Shown: piece after piece, positions 17,810 to 25,096 of the stretch
Layout: each line of letters starts with the position of its first letter
Numbering within the stretch: the first letter of the stretch is position 1
DNA from: Nitrosomonas ureae
GTDB taxonomy: Bacteria > Pseudomonadota > Gammaproteobacteria > Burkholderiales > Nitrosomonadaceae
Direction of reading: 5' to 3'
Assembly (NCBI RefSeq): GCF_900108305.1
Contig: NZ_FNUX01000018.1
Location: 1 to 58,794 of the forward strand
Length of the DNA stretch: 58,794 nucleotides
Notes under the pieces: model-generated
Database searches by the model: none
What the model was told of the DNA's origin: nothing
The model's input: only the letters and a program-made list of their open reading frames with translations
Program-made: the position numbers and the translations under genes

Positions 17810-18426
17810 ATGAAGGGAATAATTGGATTCTTTGACATTTTAGGCTATCAAAATTTTTTAGAAAATAATTCTGAAATTGAATATGCAAAAAAAATTATTG
17901 AATTAATTGAAAGACTTCAAAAAACATTCTACAAGATCTCAGAGATGGTGATTTTAGTATTGAGATAAAGGAAATAAGTAAAAAACTCGATTATCTAGTA
18001 TTTTCCGATACTATTATTTTAGCGATCCATTTTGATGATGATCATACCAATGAACACGCTGCGCGAGAAATAATGGTAATGGCAGCTTCAAAGCTAATGA
18101 TGCATATGTTTTATATTGGGCTGCCATTAAGAGGAGTAATACATGAGGGTGAATTTATAATTCAGCATCATTGTCTGACAAGTAAAGCAGTAGTAGATTC
18201 TTATAGGCTATGCGAGAAATTAAATTTCTCTGGCCTTGTTTGCTCCCATGAATTTGCTTTCCATTTTAGAAATGAATTGAGAAATACACCTATTACGCAA
18301 GTATTCCTTTTTGAGTATTTAACACCTTTAAAAAATAACGATGAAGATAAGCTCCTAAATGTAAATTGGGTTCTCTATACTGAGTTTGATCATGATATAG
18401 AGGATATGGTCTTATATAAATTCTGA
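17810..18426 (+). pseudogene. Class III nucleotide cyclase-like gene, frameshifted
   Basis: Translation from ATG 17810 begins MKGIIGFFDILGYQNFLENN and continues to 17924. From there the reading frame moves by -1 and stays open to 18426. Adding one A to the A6 run at 17919-17924 restores one 205-residue frame (LQKNILQDLRDGDF). In the repaired chain the order of motifs matches class III cyclases: FFDILGY (D9, first metal Asp; family FxDIxGF), VFSDTIILAI (D67; family GD in the hairpin), LPLRGVIHEGEF (~106-117; family RxGIHxGE) and a Ser/Tyr/Arg-containing helix (SKAVVDSYRLCEKLNFSG; family NxAARLxxxA). Whether it cyclises a nucleotide or is a degenerate relative cannot be said. The lesion may be a sequencing error or real decay. 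Confidence 0.68.
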
Positions 18427-18552
18427 ATGCATCAAAAAGATTGCGCAATTTCAGTCGATGTAAAAATTCGTAACACAGTTAAATCAATGCGAAAGATGAT
18501 ACATTTAAAAAGAGAAAGGGAAAAAGCAAAACTAGAAACTGATAGCAAATAA
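18427..18552 (+). pseudogene. Possible C-terminal continuation of the cyclase-like gene
   Basis: Directly after the TGA at 18424-18426, and in the same frame, 41 more codons stay open (MHQKDCAISVDVKIRNTVKS, then a Lys/Arg-rich end). The segment carries a pattern (H...D...V..K.RNT) that I associate with the C-termini of this kind of protein, but this is from memory and not tested. If correct, the TGA is a premature stop and the full product was about 247 residues. Alternatively it is a chance 41-codon frame. Confidence 0.35.
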
Positions 18553-18883
18553 GCTGATAAAAGTTTATTTAAAAATCGTTTATCAGAAAGAAAAACAATG
18601 TAGAAAAATAGCTTTGAAATATTAGAATTAAGTATATACCCGTTCTCTTAAACTTGAGAATCTCTACGTTTTGCTTTCGGCAAAGCCTTGAGGCCTCCTT
18701 TCAAGATTTGCTACTATTCATTGACATACTCTTATAAATTAATAACACACCAATTAAAACAATTTCAAAGATATTTTTTTTCAAATTCATCCAAAGTACA
18801 ACGAAATATTTGAGCTAAATATAAACGATTTGGGCCAGGTGTATGATCTAATAAATAATGGCAATTTTTCTCAAGTGAAATAA
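18553..18883. other. AT-rich spacer without a gene
   Basis: No convincing gene. It holds a small inverted repeat, CTGATAAA (18554-18561) with TTTATCAG (18579-18586), without a T-run. A second structured piece around 18650-18710 has the local complement TTTGC/GCAAA and the palindrome-like GCCTTGAGGC. These lie between the cyclase-like gene and the convergent membrane protein gene and may include a transcript end. Confidence 0.4.
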
Positions 18884-19585
18884 TCAATATGGGCCGTATT
18901 TTTCAATATATTTTTTATCAAAAAGCGACATCCCTATTAAAGGAAATTCTTCCAAAAAACTATTAAGATCAACAATAAGCTCATCAGTATTTAATAAAGC
19001 TCTTTCGGTCATTAATACCAAATCCAGTAAATCGGAACCTCCTGCCAATGACATTAATTCATCACTAGAAAGTATACCTTTAGCATTATCGATTCTGCTT
19101 CTAATGAGCAAATAAAGCTCATTACGTTTATTCCACATGTCTATATTTCTATTATATGAATCAATAAGTTCCCGTAATTTAATTAAATTCTGCCATTTTG
19201 ATGCTGTGGCAATTGCAATTTTAGTAATAGGAACAATAAAAGACAATTTGGTTAAATCTACAGCAATTTTTGTTGTAGCAAACACTGTTGATTTAATATC
19301 TAGAGCTTTGTGAATTGGATTGAGTTTAAAATCTTGAGGATAATAAGTCGCTTTAATATGAAAGAGAGCAAAAAGGGCATCTGCTGCCACTAATAAAATT
19401 TCGTTGATTGCCCTAATCTGGTCTTTATTTATTTGAATATTTTCTTGATGCTTTATGGTCAAATACGCAACAAATGCTCCTAGTAGTGTCGAAGAAATGC
19501 TTGCTATTAATGGGAACACATAATCTGAGGTCGAAGATTCTAATTTTTCTATGGCTTGTACTAACAAATCAATTTCTTCGTGCAT
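18884..19585 (-). CDS. Hypothetical membrane protein, 233 residues
   Basis: Not recognised. One membrane helix lies near the N-terminus (~22-43, YVFPLIASISSTLLGAFVAY), preceded by a short acidic helix and followed by a largely helical soluble part. That part includes a moderately hydrophobic segment (~95-125) and heptad-like stretches (LIKLRELIDSYNRNIDMW). The C-terminus is IEKYGPY. No Shine-Dalgarno is evident before ATG 19585. Codon use is strongly AT-rich, like the rest of 17.2-20.2 kb. The single N-terminal anchor plus helical domain is common among accessory and defence-type proteins, but no family match is claimed. Confidence 0.6.
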   Translation of the reverse strand: MHEEIDLLVQAIEKLESSTSDYVFPLIASISSTLLGAFVAYLTIKHQENIQINKDQIRAINEILLVAADALFALFHIKATYYPQDFKLNPIHKALDIKSTVFATTKIAVDLTKLSFIVPITKIAIATASKWQNLIKLRELIDSYNRNIDMWNKRNELYLLIRSRIDNAKGILSSDELMSLAGGSDLLDLVLMTERALLNTDELIVDLNSFLEEFPLIGMSLFDKKYIEKYGPY

Positions 19586-19756
19586 TTTAAATTCGCAAAT
19601 TTAGTATAAAATTATATTATCAATAAATATTTCTAAATTTCAATAATTTATTGTTATAAATTTTACCCTTTTCTGCCCCAATCATTTTTAACCGCTAATT
19701 CACAAATTTCCTTTGGGATTACCAGATCCCTCTTCTTTTTTGGTACGCTTCTGTTT

Positions 19757-20128
19757 CTAATGTAACTCCGGGTGCTTATGATCTGTAGTAACGCCAATCC
19801 TTTCTTTTTTATTTGTTGGCTCTTTGCGCTCTAATAATTCGTAGATATAGCATAGCGCACCTAATCCAGTTATAACAATTATTAATAGAATGGGCGAAGG
19901 AACTGGCACGTCAAGATACCAACTACACCACTCTAAGCCAGCAAAACTAATAAAAATTAATGGTGCAATGATTAACGGTAATATGTCATTGTCCATACTT
20001 TTATTAATTTTTTCTCTTATGCTCTGACATAAGATATTAAATAAGCCTCTGATCCTAGAATATTTCTTTCTTACTCTCGGTTTAATATTTTTTAATTGAT
20101 ATTTTTTCATTGAATAACGCACCAGCAT
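19757..20128 (-). CDS. Hypothetical small membrane protein, 123 residues
   Basis: Not recognised. A basic N-terminus (~1-40, many Lys/Arg) is followed by two membrane helices (~50-68 with ILPLIIAPLIFISFAGLEW, and ~78-95 with PILLIIVITGLGALCYIYEL) and a short charged tail. A second possible start lies at 20110; neither has a clear Shine-Dalgarno. The N-terminal two-helix layout resembles the membrane part of some NERD-type nuclease proteins, but no nuclease domain follows here, so it could be a truncated remnant. This is weak inference. Confidence 0.45.
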   Translation of the reverse strand: MLVRYSMKKYQLKNIKPRVRKKYSRIRGLFNILCQSIREKINKSMDNDILPLIIAPLIFISFAGLEWCSWYLDVPVPSPILLIIVITGLGALCYIYELLERKEPTNKKERIGVTTDHKHPELH

Positions 20129-20330
20129 TGTTATAAAGATAATGAAGTTAATTAAATCAACTACTTAGTATATGAATTGAAGTTTTTAGAATACTTAACG
20201 GAAGTGACTACCAAAAGTTGATAGCATATAAAAGGAATATGTCAGATATATTAATTGCGAATGGAACGTTTGTTAAAGCATCGTGTTCGTTGAAAGCATA
20301 TTATTTACGGTAGCTGCTACAGAGGGGTTC

Positions 20331-20363
20331 GAAAAATAAAACACCTCGCCATAAGCGGCGAAG
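20331..20363 (-). terminator. Terminator on the minus strand, in the 20129-20612 gap
   Basis: On the minus strand CTTCGCC (20363-20357) pairs with GGCGAGG (20350-20344), with one G-T pair and a 6-nt loop, then TGTTTTATTTTT follows. It is a plausible end for transcripts coming from yraN/lpoA. A second hairpin on the same stretch (GCTGGTT with AACCAGC, about 20389-20405) is also present. No gene is seen in 20129-20612. Confidence 0.6.
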
Positions 20364-20612
20364 TATCGAGTGTGCGCTCTTCAGACTGCTGGTTTTCAAC
20401 CAGCTTGCGCCTTAGCTGAGAATTAAACCCGGTAGAAATTAATATAATCAGATATCTGAATCTTATTCCGTTGTGGCACCAACACAAATCATTTTTCCAT
20501 GACCTGCAAACTAGAATAATCGGACTACTACTATCCTAATAATGTAATAAACAAAGAATTAATTTATACTTCTGTAGCGCTTTGCTTGCTTACAAAAATC
20601 CCATCGCTCTAA

Positions 20613-20960
20613 TTATTCGCCAAACGCATCTCTGAGCCACTCGATTTCCTGCCCATTAGCACCGGACAACAGAAGTGCATCAAATCGACAAGCTGATTCT
20701 ATTTCTAATTCAGTTATATAATATCGTGCAGTACGTAATATTTTTGCTTGTTTCCTAGAAGTAATACTCGCTGCTGCCCCACCATATTTTTCATTTGTGC
20801 GCATGCGCACCTCAATGAAAACCAGTGTTTCTCCATCGCGCATTATCAGATCAATTTCTCCAAAACGACAGCGATAGTTTTGTTTGACCAAAACCAAGTG
20901 CTGCCGCTGCAAATATAATAAGGCGATTTTTTCAGCTCCACTACCATTCATCTTCTGCAA
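20613..20960 (-). CDS. yraN: YraN family protein (UPF0102)
   Basis: A 115-residue member of the UPF0102 family, which has an endonuclease-like (PD-(D/E)XK) fold and no settled function. Visible motifs are the N-terminal GAEKIALLYLQ, CRFGEIDLIMRD, FIEVRMR and the C-terminal RFDALLL. The catalytic-type residues E, D and ExK/R are in place. It overlaps the end of the lpoA-like gene by about 20 nt, so it is translated from the same message. The ATG at 20951 is an alternative start. Confidence 0.9.
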   Translation of the reverse strand: MQKMNGSGAEKIALLYLQRQHLVLVKQNYRCRFGEIDLIMRDGETLVFIEVRMRTNEKYGGAAASITSRKQAKILRTARYYITELEIESACRFDALLLSGANGQEIEWLRDAFGE

Positions 20961-22056
20961 TATTTTTTACATTTTTTATGAGTTGAACTTTACCATTCTC
21001 AAACTGTGCTGGGACAAGTTCACGCACAAATTGATTAGGTGATTGAAAGCGAATTTGCCCGGTAACACCATCAATAGAGATTGCGCTAATAGGTTGTGGC
21101 AACATCAAATTTGCCAGTAATCGGAAAGCATCAATACCCAGCGCATAAAGGCGCTCCATATCCACGCTTCTAGCTGGGCTGAGATGACGATAAGCCATGA
21201 CAGCGGGATGATCAGGCTGCAATAGCCAAGGCATATCAAGAAACTGAATACCATTAAGATCATTATTGAGTAAAAAATTGTCTGCTCCTGAAAAAACCTG
21301 CGATGTAGCATACACAGGCACTTCGGGATCAAGGTAGGAGCGTAGCAAACGTGACTTAGCTGCGTCCAGAGCAAGAAAAACCAAATGACCACTACCGGCA
21401 GTCAAATTACGAAATTGTTGAAGCATAATCGGATTATCAGCATAAAAAAATGATTCTGCAGTTTTATCAATTTCATTTTGCCATCGCAGTGTAAAAGCAT
21501 TCTGGAGCCGTTTGGATAAGGAGCTGTCATCACCGATGATAATGGCATGATCTATACCGCTTGACAGTGCTAATTCGGCGAGTTGATTCGCTTCGGATTC
21601 CATCTGCAAGCCAAAAAAATATAACTTCGGCGGTAAGGTTGCATTACTGTCTGCCGTGTTCAGTGCTAAAGTAGGTACATTCGAGAAATGACTGGAGGCT
21701 ACTGCCGAAACACCATCGCGCGTAAGAGGGCCGACGATGAATATTGCACCGGCATTGAGTGCCTGATAATAAGCAATCAAAATATCGAGCGGATCTTCAG
21801 TAGTGGAATATAACCGAATAATCGCTGGAAGCGGTTCTCCGCGTTGTGTAGCAGCCACAAAACCTTCTTTCACAACATTAGCAGCTTCACCAAATGAAGC
21901 AGACTCTAAAGGCAGTAATAGCGCAATATGAGGTACTAGTGCGGATTCCGGCAAACTTTCCAATTGACCTTGTTCATCGGAATCAGCTGCCATTAATGAA
22001 AAGTTAAAACTTAACAACAGGATTACCGCCAGGGTAATAGTAAGAAAACGTTGCAT
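20941..22056 (-). CDS. Penicillin-binding protein activator, LpoA/LppC-like
   Basis: Periplasmic protein of the LppC/YraM family; in E. coli LpoA is the outer-membrane activator of PBP1A. The 371-residue product has a signal peptide (MQRFLTITLAVILLLSF, cleavage near AADS), then a periplasmic-binding-protein-like domain: HIALLLPLESASFGEAANVV, GPLTRDGVSAVA, PTLALNTAD and GIDAFRLL. I place the start at 22056 because the signal peptide begins there. No lipobox Cys is present, so unlike LpoA it may be soluble in the periplasm. It also lacks the N-terminal TPR domain of E. coli LpoA. The order rsmI (divergent), lpoA, yraN is the same as in E. coli. Confidence 0.82.
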   Translation of the reverse strand: MQRFLTITLAVILLLSFNFSLMAADSDEQGQLESLPESALVPHIALLLPLESASFGEAANVVKEGFVAATQRGEPLPAIIRLYSTTEDPLDILIAYYQALNAGAIFIVGPLTRDGVSAVASSHFSNVPTLALNTADSNATLPPKLYFFGLQMESEANQLAELALSSGIDHAIIIGDDSSLSKRLQNAFTLRWQNEIDKTAESFFYADNPIMLQQFRNLTAGSGHLVFLALDAAKSRLLRSYLDPEVPVYATSQVFSGADNFLLNNDLNGIQFLDMPWLLQPDHPAVMAYRHLSPARSVDMERLYALGIDAFRLLANLMLPQPISAISIDGVTGQIRFQSPNQFVRELVPAQFENGKVQLIKNVKNIAEDEW

Positions 22057-22066
22057 AGTGAGGATT

Positions 22067-22924
22067 ATGCTGAACAAAAGTACATTATATGTGGTTGCCA
22101 CACCAATAGGAAATTTAAACGATATCAGCTTACGTGCCTTAGATGTTCTGGCAAAAGTGGATGTGGTTGCCGCAGAACACACACAGATTTCCGGGCATTT
22201 ATTCGCTGCACACACAATCTCCACAAAACTTATCAGCCTCCATCAGCACAATGAAACCATTGTTTCCTCCAAGATTCTGGCACTATTGAATAGCGGGAAA
22301 AATGTTGCTTTAGTAACCGATGCAGGCACCCCCGCAATTTCCGATCCAGGCGCAATTCTAGTTCAACGCGTACGTGAGCACGGATATTCGATTATTCCCA
22401 TTCCCGGTGCGAATGCGGCGATTTGTGCTCTATCAGCCAGCGGCATTACAAATCCGCATTTTCTATTTTATGGCTTCTTACCCACTAAAACCGGGTTGCG
22501 TAAACGGACATTAATCGAATTAAAACCACAGCTATACACATTAATATTTTATGAAGCACCTCATCGGATTCTAGAATGCATAACCGACATGATCGAGGTT
22601 TTTGGTCCTCAGCGGGAACTGACTATTGCCCGCGAATTGACTAAATTATTTGAAACCATCCATAGGGGAACTTTAAAAGAAGCTTATTCCTGGCTGCAAG
22701 AAGACACTAATCAGCAAAAAGGTGAATTTGTTTTATTGTTGTCCGGCGCGGAAACTACGGACAAATCCGAAATCAGTGAACATGCAGAACACACATTAAA
22801 ATGTCTACTCATTGAACTTCCGTTAAAACAAGCGGTTAAACTAACAACAGAAATCACAGGTGAAAACAAAAATTCGCTCTATCAACTGGCACTGAAGTTA
22901 AAAAATGCACCATGTTCCGAATAG
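22067..22924 (+). CDS. rsmI: 16S rRNA (cytidine(1402)-2'-O)-methyltransferase
   Basis: Uses S-adenosylmethionine to methylate C1402 of 16S rRNA. The 285-residue chain shows the family blocks LYVVATPIGNLNDISLRAL (residues 6-24), VTDAGTPAISDPGA (~90-104), PIPGANAAICALSASG and FYEAPHRI. The ATG at 22067 is preferred; an in-frame GTG at 22058 is possible. The start lies only 10 nt from the start of the divergent lpoA-like gene, so the two promoters must overlap coding sequence or each other. Confidence 0.94.
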   Translation: MLNKSTLYVVATPIGNLNDISLRALDVLAKVDVVAAEHTQISGHLFAAHTISTKLISLHQHNETIVSSKILALLNSGKNVALVTDAGTPAISDPGAILVQRVREHGYSIIPIPGANAAICALSASGITNPHFLFYGFLPTKTGLRKRTLIELKPQLYTLIFYEAPHRILECITDMIEVFGPQRELTIARELTKLFETIHRGTLKEAYSWLQEDTNQQKGEFVLLLSGAETTDKSEISEHAEHTLKCLLIELPLKQAVKLTTEITGENKNSLYQLALKLKNAPCSE

Positions 22925-22946
22925 CACAATGGCGCCTACGCTATAA

Positions 22947-22982
22947 TTTAGTCCTTATCCTTATTTTAGTCCTTATCCTTAT
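22947..22982. repeat. Perfect 18-bp tandem duplication
   Basis: The unit TTTAGTCCTTATCCTTAT occurs twice without spacer (22947-22964 and 22965-22982). Each unit also contains the inner repeat CCTTAT. It lies in the short rsmI-pyrC spacer, ending 18 nt before the pyrC start, so copy number could affect pyrC expression. Confidence 0.9.
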
Positions 22983-23000
22983 ATTTGATGGCTGACATCC

Positions 23001-24038
23001 TTGACTAGCATAACCATTATTCGCCCAGATGATTGGCACTTACATTTGCGTGACGACGAGCAATTACGCTTCGTGCTACCGCATACAGCAAAACAATTTG
23101 CTCGCGCAATCATTATGCCTAATCTTAAACCGCCGATTGTAACAACAGATATGGCTTTATCTTACCGTGCAAGAATATTGGCCGCTTTACCTGAGCCTTT
23201 GCATGGCAGCTTCGATCCGCTCATGACGCTGTATTTAACTGACAATACAGTACCTTTAGAAATCATTCGAGCAAAAGAAAGTAAAGTGGTGCAGGGAGTA
23301 AAACTGTATCCGGCCGGTGCAACCACAAATTCGGATGCCGGAGTGACCGATATTACCAAGTGCTATGCAACTTTGGAGGCAATGGAACAAAATAATCTGC
23401 CGTTGCTGGTGCATGGTGAAGTAACAGATGCCAATGTAGATATATTTGATAGAGAAAAGATTTTTATCGATCGGGTGCTGGATCCTCTGATACGGCGTTT
23501 CCCAAGTTTGCGCATCATATTCGAGCATATCACTACCAATGATGCAGTAATGTTTGTAAAAGAAGCATCCAGATTTATTGCTGCCACGATTACGGCACAT
23601 CACTTATTGTTGAATCGTAATGCGATTTTTCAAGGCGGTATCCGTCCTCATCACTTTTGCTTACCTGTCTTGAAGCGCGAAACTCATCGTCAAGCATTAC
23701 TAAGTGCGGCGACCAGCAGTAACCCGAAATTTTTTCTGGGTACTGACAGTGCGCCGCACGCACAGGTCAATAAAGAAAATTCCTGCGGCTGCGCTGGCAT
23801 TTACACAGCCCATACCGCTATTGAATTATATGCCACAGCATTCGAACAAGCGGGCGCGCTTGACAAACTGGAAGCTTTTGCCAGTTTCTATGGTGCGGAC
23901 TTCTATCAATTACCCCGCAATAACAGCCGTATCACATTAAAAAAAGAATACTGGACTGTTCCCGAGCAATTCGAATTTGCAAATGAAAAATTGATCCCTC
24001 TTTATGCCGGAAAGAGTTTAACTTGGAAAATGTCATAA
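23001..24038 (+). CDS. pyrC: Dihydroorotase (PyrC type)
   Basis: Zinc enzyme of de novo pyrimidine synthesis that interconverts carbamoyl-aspartate and dihydroorotate. The 345-residue length and motifs fit the E. coli-type class: metal HxH in DDWHLHLRD (residues ~12-14), the carboxylated Lys in GVKLYPAG (~100), HGE (~137), the metal His in FEHITT (~175) and the metal Asp in LGTDSAPHA (~248). The start is TTG at 23001; the nearest ATG (22988) is out of frame and closes after six codons. No good Shine-Dalgarno is visible. An 18-bp tandem duplication lies directly upstream. Confidence 0.95.
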   Translation: MTSITIIRPDDWHLHLRDDEQLRFVLPHTAKQFARAIIMPNLKPPIVTTDMALSYRARILAALPEPLHGSFDPLMTLYLTDNTVPLEIIRAKESKVVQGVKLYPAGATTNSDAGVTDITKCYATLEAMEQNNLPLLVHGEVTDANVDIFDREKIFIDRVLDPLIRRFPSLRIIFEHITTNDAVMFVKEASRFIAATITAHHLLLNRNAIFQGGIRPHHFCLPVLKRETHRQALLSAATSSNPKFFLGTDSAPHAQVNKENSCGCAGIYTAHTAIELYATAFEQAGALDKLEAFASFYGADFYQLPRNNSRITLKKEYWTVPEQFEFANEKLIPLYAGKSLTWKMS

Positions 24039-24512
24039 TTATCAGGAGACATTTTGTACAGTCACGGTACACCCGAATAATCTGCAAAATCAATTCCAAT
24101 ACTCTCTACTCCCTACAGTAATCGACCGAGCCCTACAAGTTATTATCTTCTTTAGTCAATCACTTCCCCTTGTATCGTTAACAACCTAAATATCCTGAAA
24201 ATTCGATGCAATAAATTGGCTCTTCTCTCTTCTTTAACTAAAGCCTAAACAGGCTACCACACCGGCATTAAAGCAATAATCGATTGAAAATATTTATAAA
24301 GTCCTATCTCTTCTACCAAAACTTATCCGGTTATTGCAATGCATTAAGAAACACTTAATAAGTTTGCATTCAGCTCCTATTAAGCAAAAAACTTGCACAA
24401 TTGAAACCCAAATACAAAATAGATTGTTGGATTGCACTAAAGGACATAGATAAAGTTTATATAAAAATTCTTATGAATTATCCATGCCTTAAGTTTAATC
24501 AGGAGATAAGTC
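24039..24512. other. 474-base spacer without a recognised gene
   Basis: AT-rich intergenic stretch between pyrC and the His-rich lipoprotein gene. No open frame with a credible start, no strong hairpin with T-run, and no RNA gene was recognised. GGAGATAAG at 24500-24508 is the Shine-Dalgarno of the next gene. Confidence 0.5.
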
Positions 24513-24824
24513 ATGAACACAAAAAGCATTCTTACTGGACTCATAATAATTGGAGTACTTTCTCTGAGTGGATGTGTGGCCACCCCTTACTATGGAGGCT
24601 TGGGATACTATCGAAGCACAGTCTACGGTTATGGACATCAATCACCCATTTACATCAATCCAGGTCGCATCGGAGCACATAAGCACTTTATCGGCGGACA
24701 TAGACATATGCACAGGGGATACCAATACTCTATCGGTAGACATAAGCACATGCATGGAGGGCACAATTTCATCGGCGGGTACCACAACCAAGGAAGGCAC
24801 TATCGAGGAGGACATCATCGTTGA
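24513..24824 (+). CDS. His/Gly/Tyr-rich small lipoprotein
   Basis: Function not recognised. The 103-residue precursor has a lipoprotein signal with lipobox LSGC (Cys ~21), then a low-complexity mature part rich in His, Gly, Tyr and Arg. Repeated short units are GGHRHMHRG, GRHKHMHGG and GGYHNQGRHYRGGHH, each about 20 residues apart. The start is supported by GGAGATAAG 4-12 nt upstream. His-rich lipoproteins may bind metal (Cu, Zn, Ni), which would be relevant for a copper-dependent ammonia oxidiser, but this is inference. No metal transporter lies next to it. Confidence 0.7.
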   Translation: MNTKSILTGLIIIGVLSLSGCVATPYYGGLGYYRSTVYGYGHQSPIYINPGRIGAHKHFIGGHRHMHRGYQYSIGRHKHMHGGHNFIGGYHNQGRHYRGGHHR

Positions 24825-25068
24825 TAAAAAAGATTAAATTTTGGCGGCGCCTTCCGTATGCACATACTTGACCTAAAATCCGCTTTCAATAATTGAGAAA
24901 TCTGCTATCTTTGCTCATGATAAATTTCCAGCGGTTTCACTTTATCGCTGATTGTTCAAAATATCAGGTTGCTAATATCGTACCCCATGATAATTTCTAA
25001 AAACCGCTATTAGTCTTGCTTCTGTTGTGTTTTAAAACTGGAAGGTTTTAGATTTTTTGACGGCAAGA

Positions 25069-25074
25069 TATAAT
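25069..25074 (+). promoter_or_regulatory. -10 element before the dacA/C-type gene
   Basis: A perfect TATAAT stands 22 nt before the ATG at 25097. The matching -35 position (TTTTAG, 25046-25051) is weak. The remainder of 24825-25068 has no gene. Confidence 0.45.
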
Positions 25075-25096
25075 ATCTATTTTTTTGCGGATTCAT

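Noticed and set aside
17881..17960. Programmed -1 frameshift at AAAAAAC in the cyclase-like gene
   Set aside because: The codon phase is CAA AAA ACA, not A AAA AAC, so the canonical slippery arrangement is absent and no downstream pseudoknot was seen. Transcriptional slippage is still possible but A6 is short.
20331..20420. tRNA-like or structured RNA pattern (GGTTCGA and two hairpins)
   Set aside because: No acceptor stem or anticodon arm can be formed in register; the first hairpin is better explained as a minus-strand terminator.
24401..24682. 93-codon open frame overlapping the His-rich lipoprotein gene
   Set aside because: It overlaps a frame with a good Shine-Dalgarno and lipobox, and itself lacks both and any recognisable domain.
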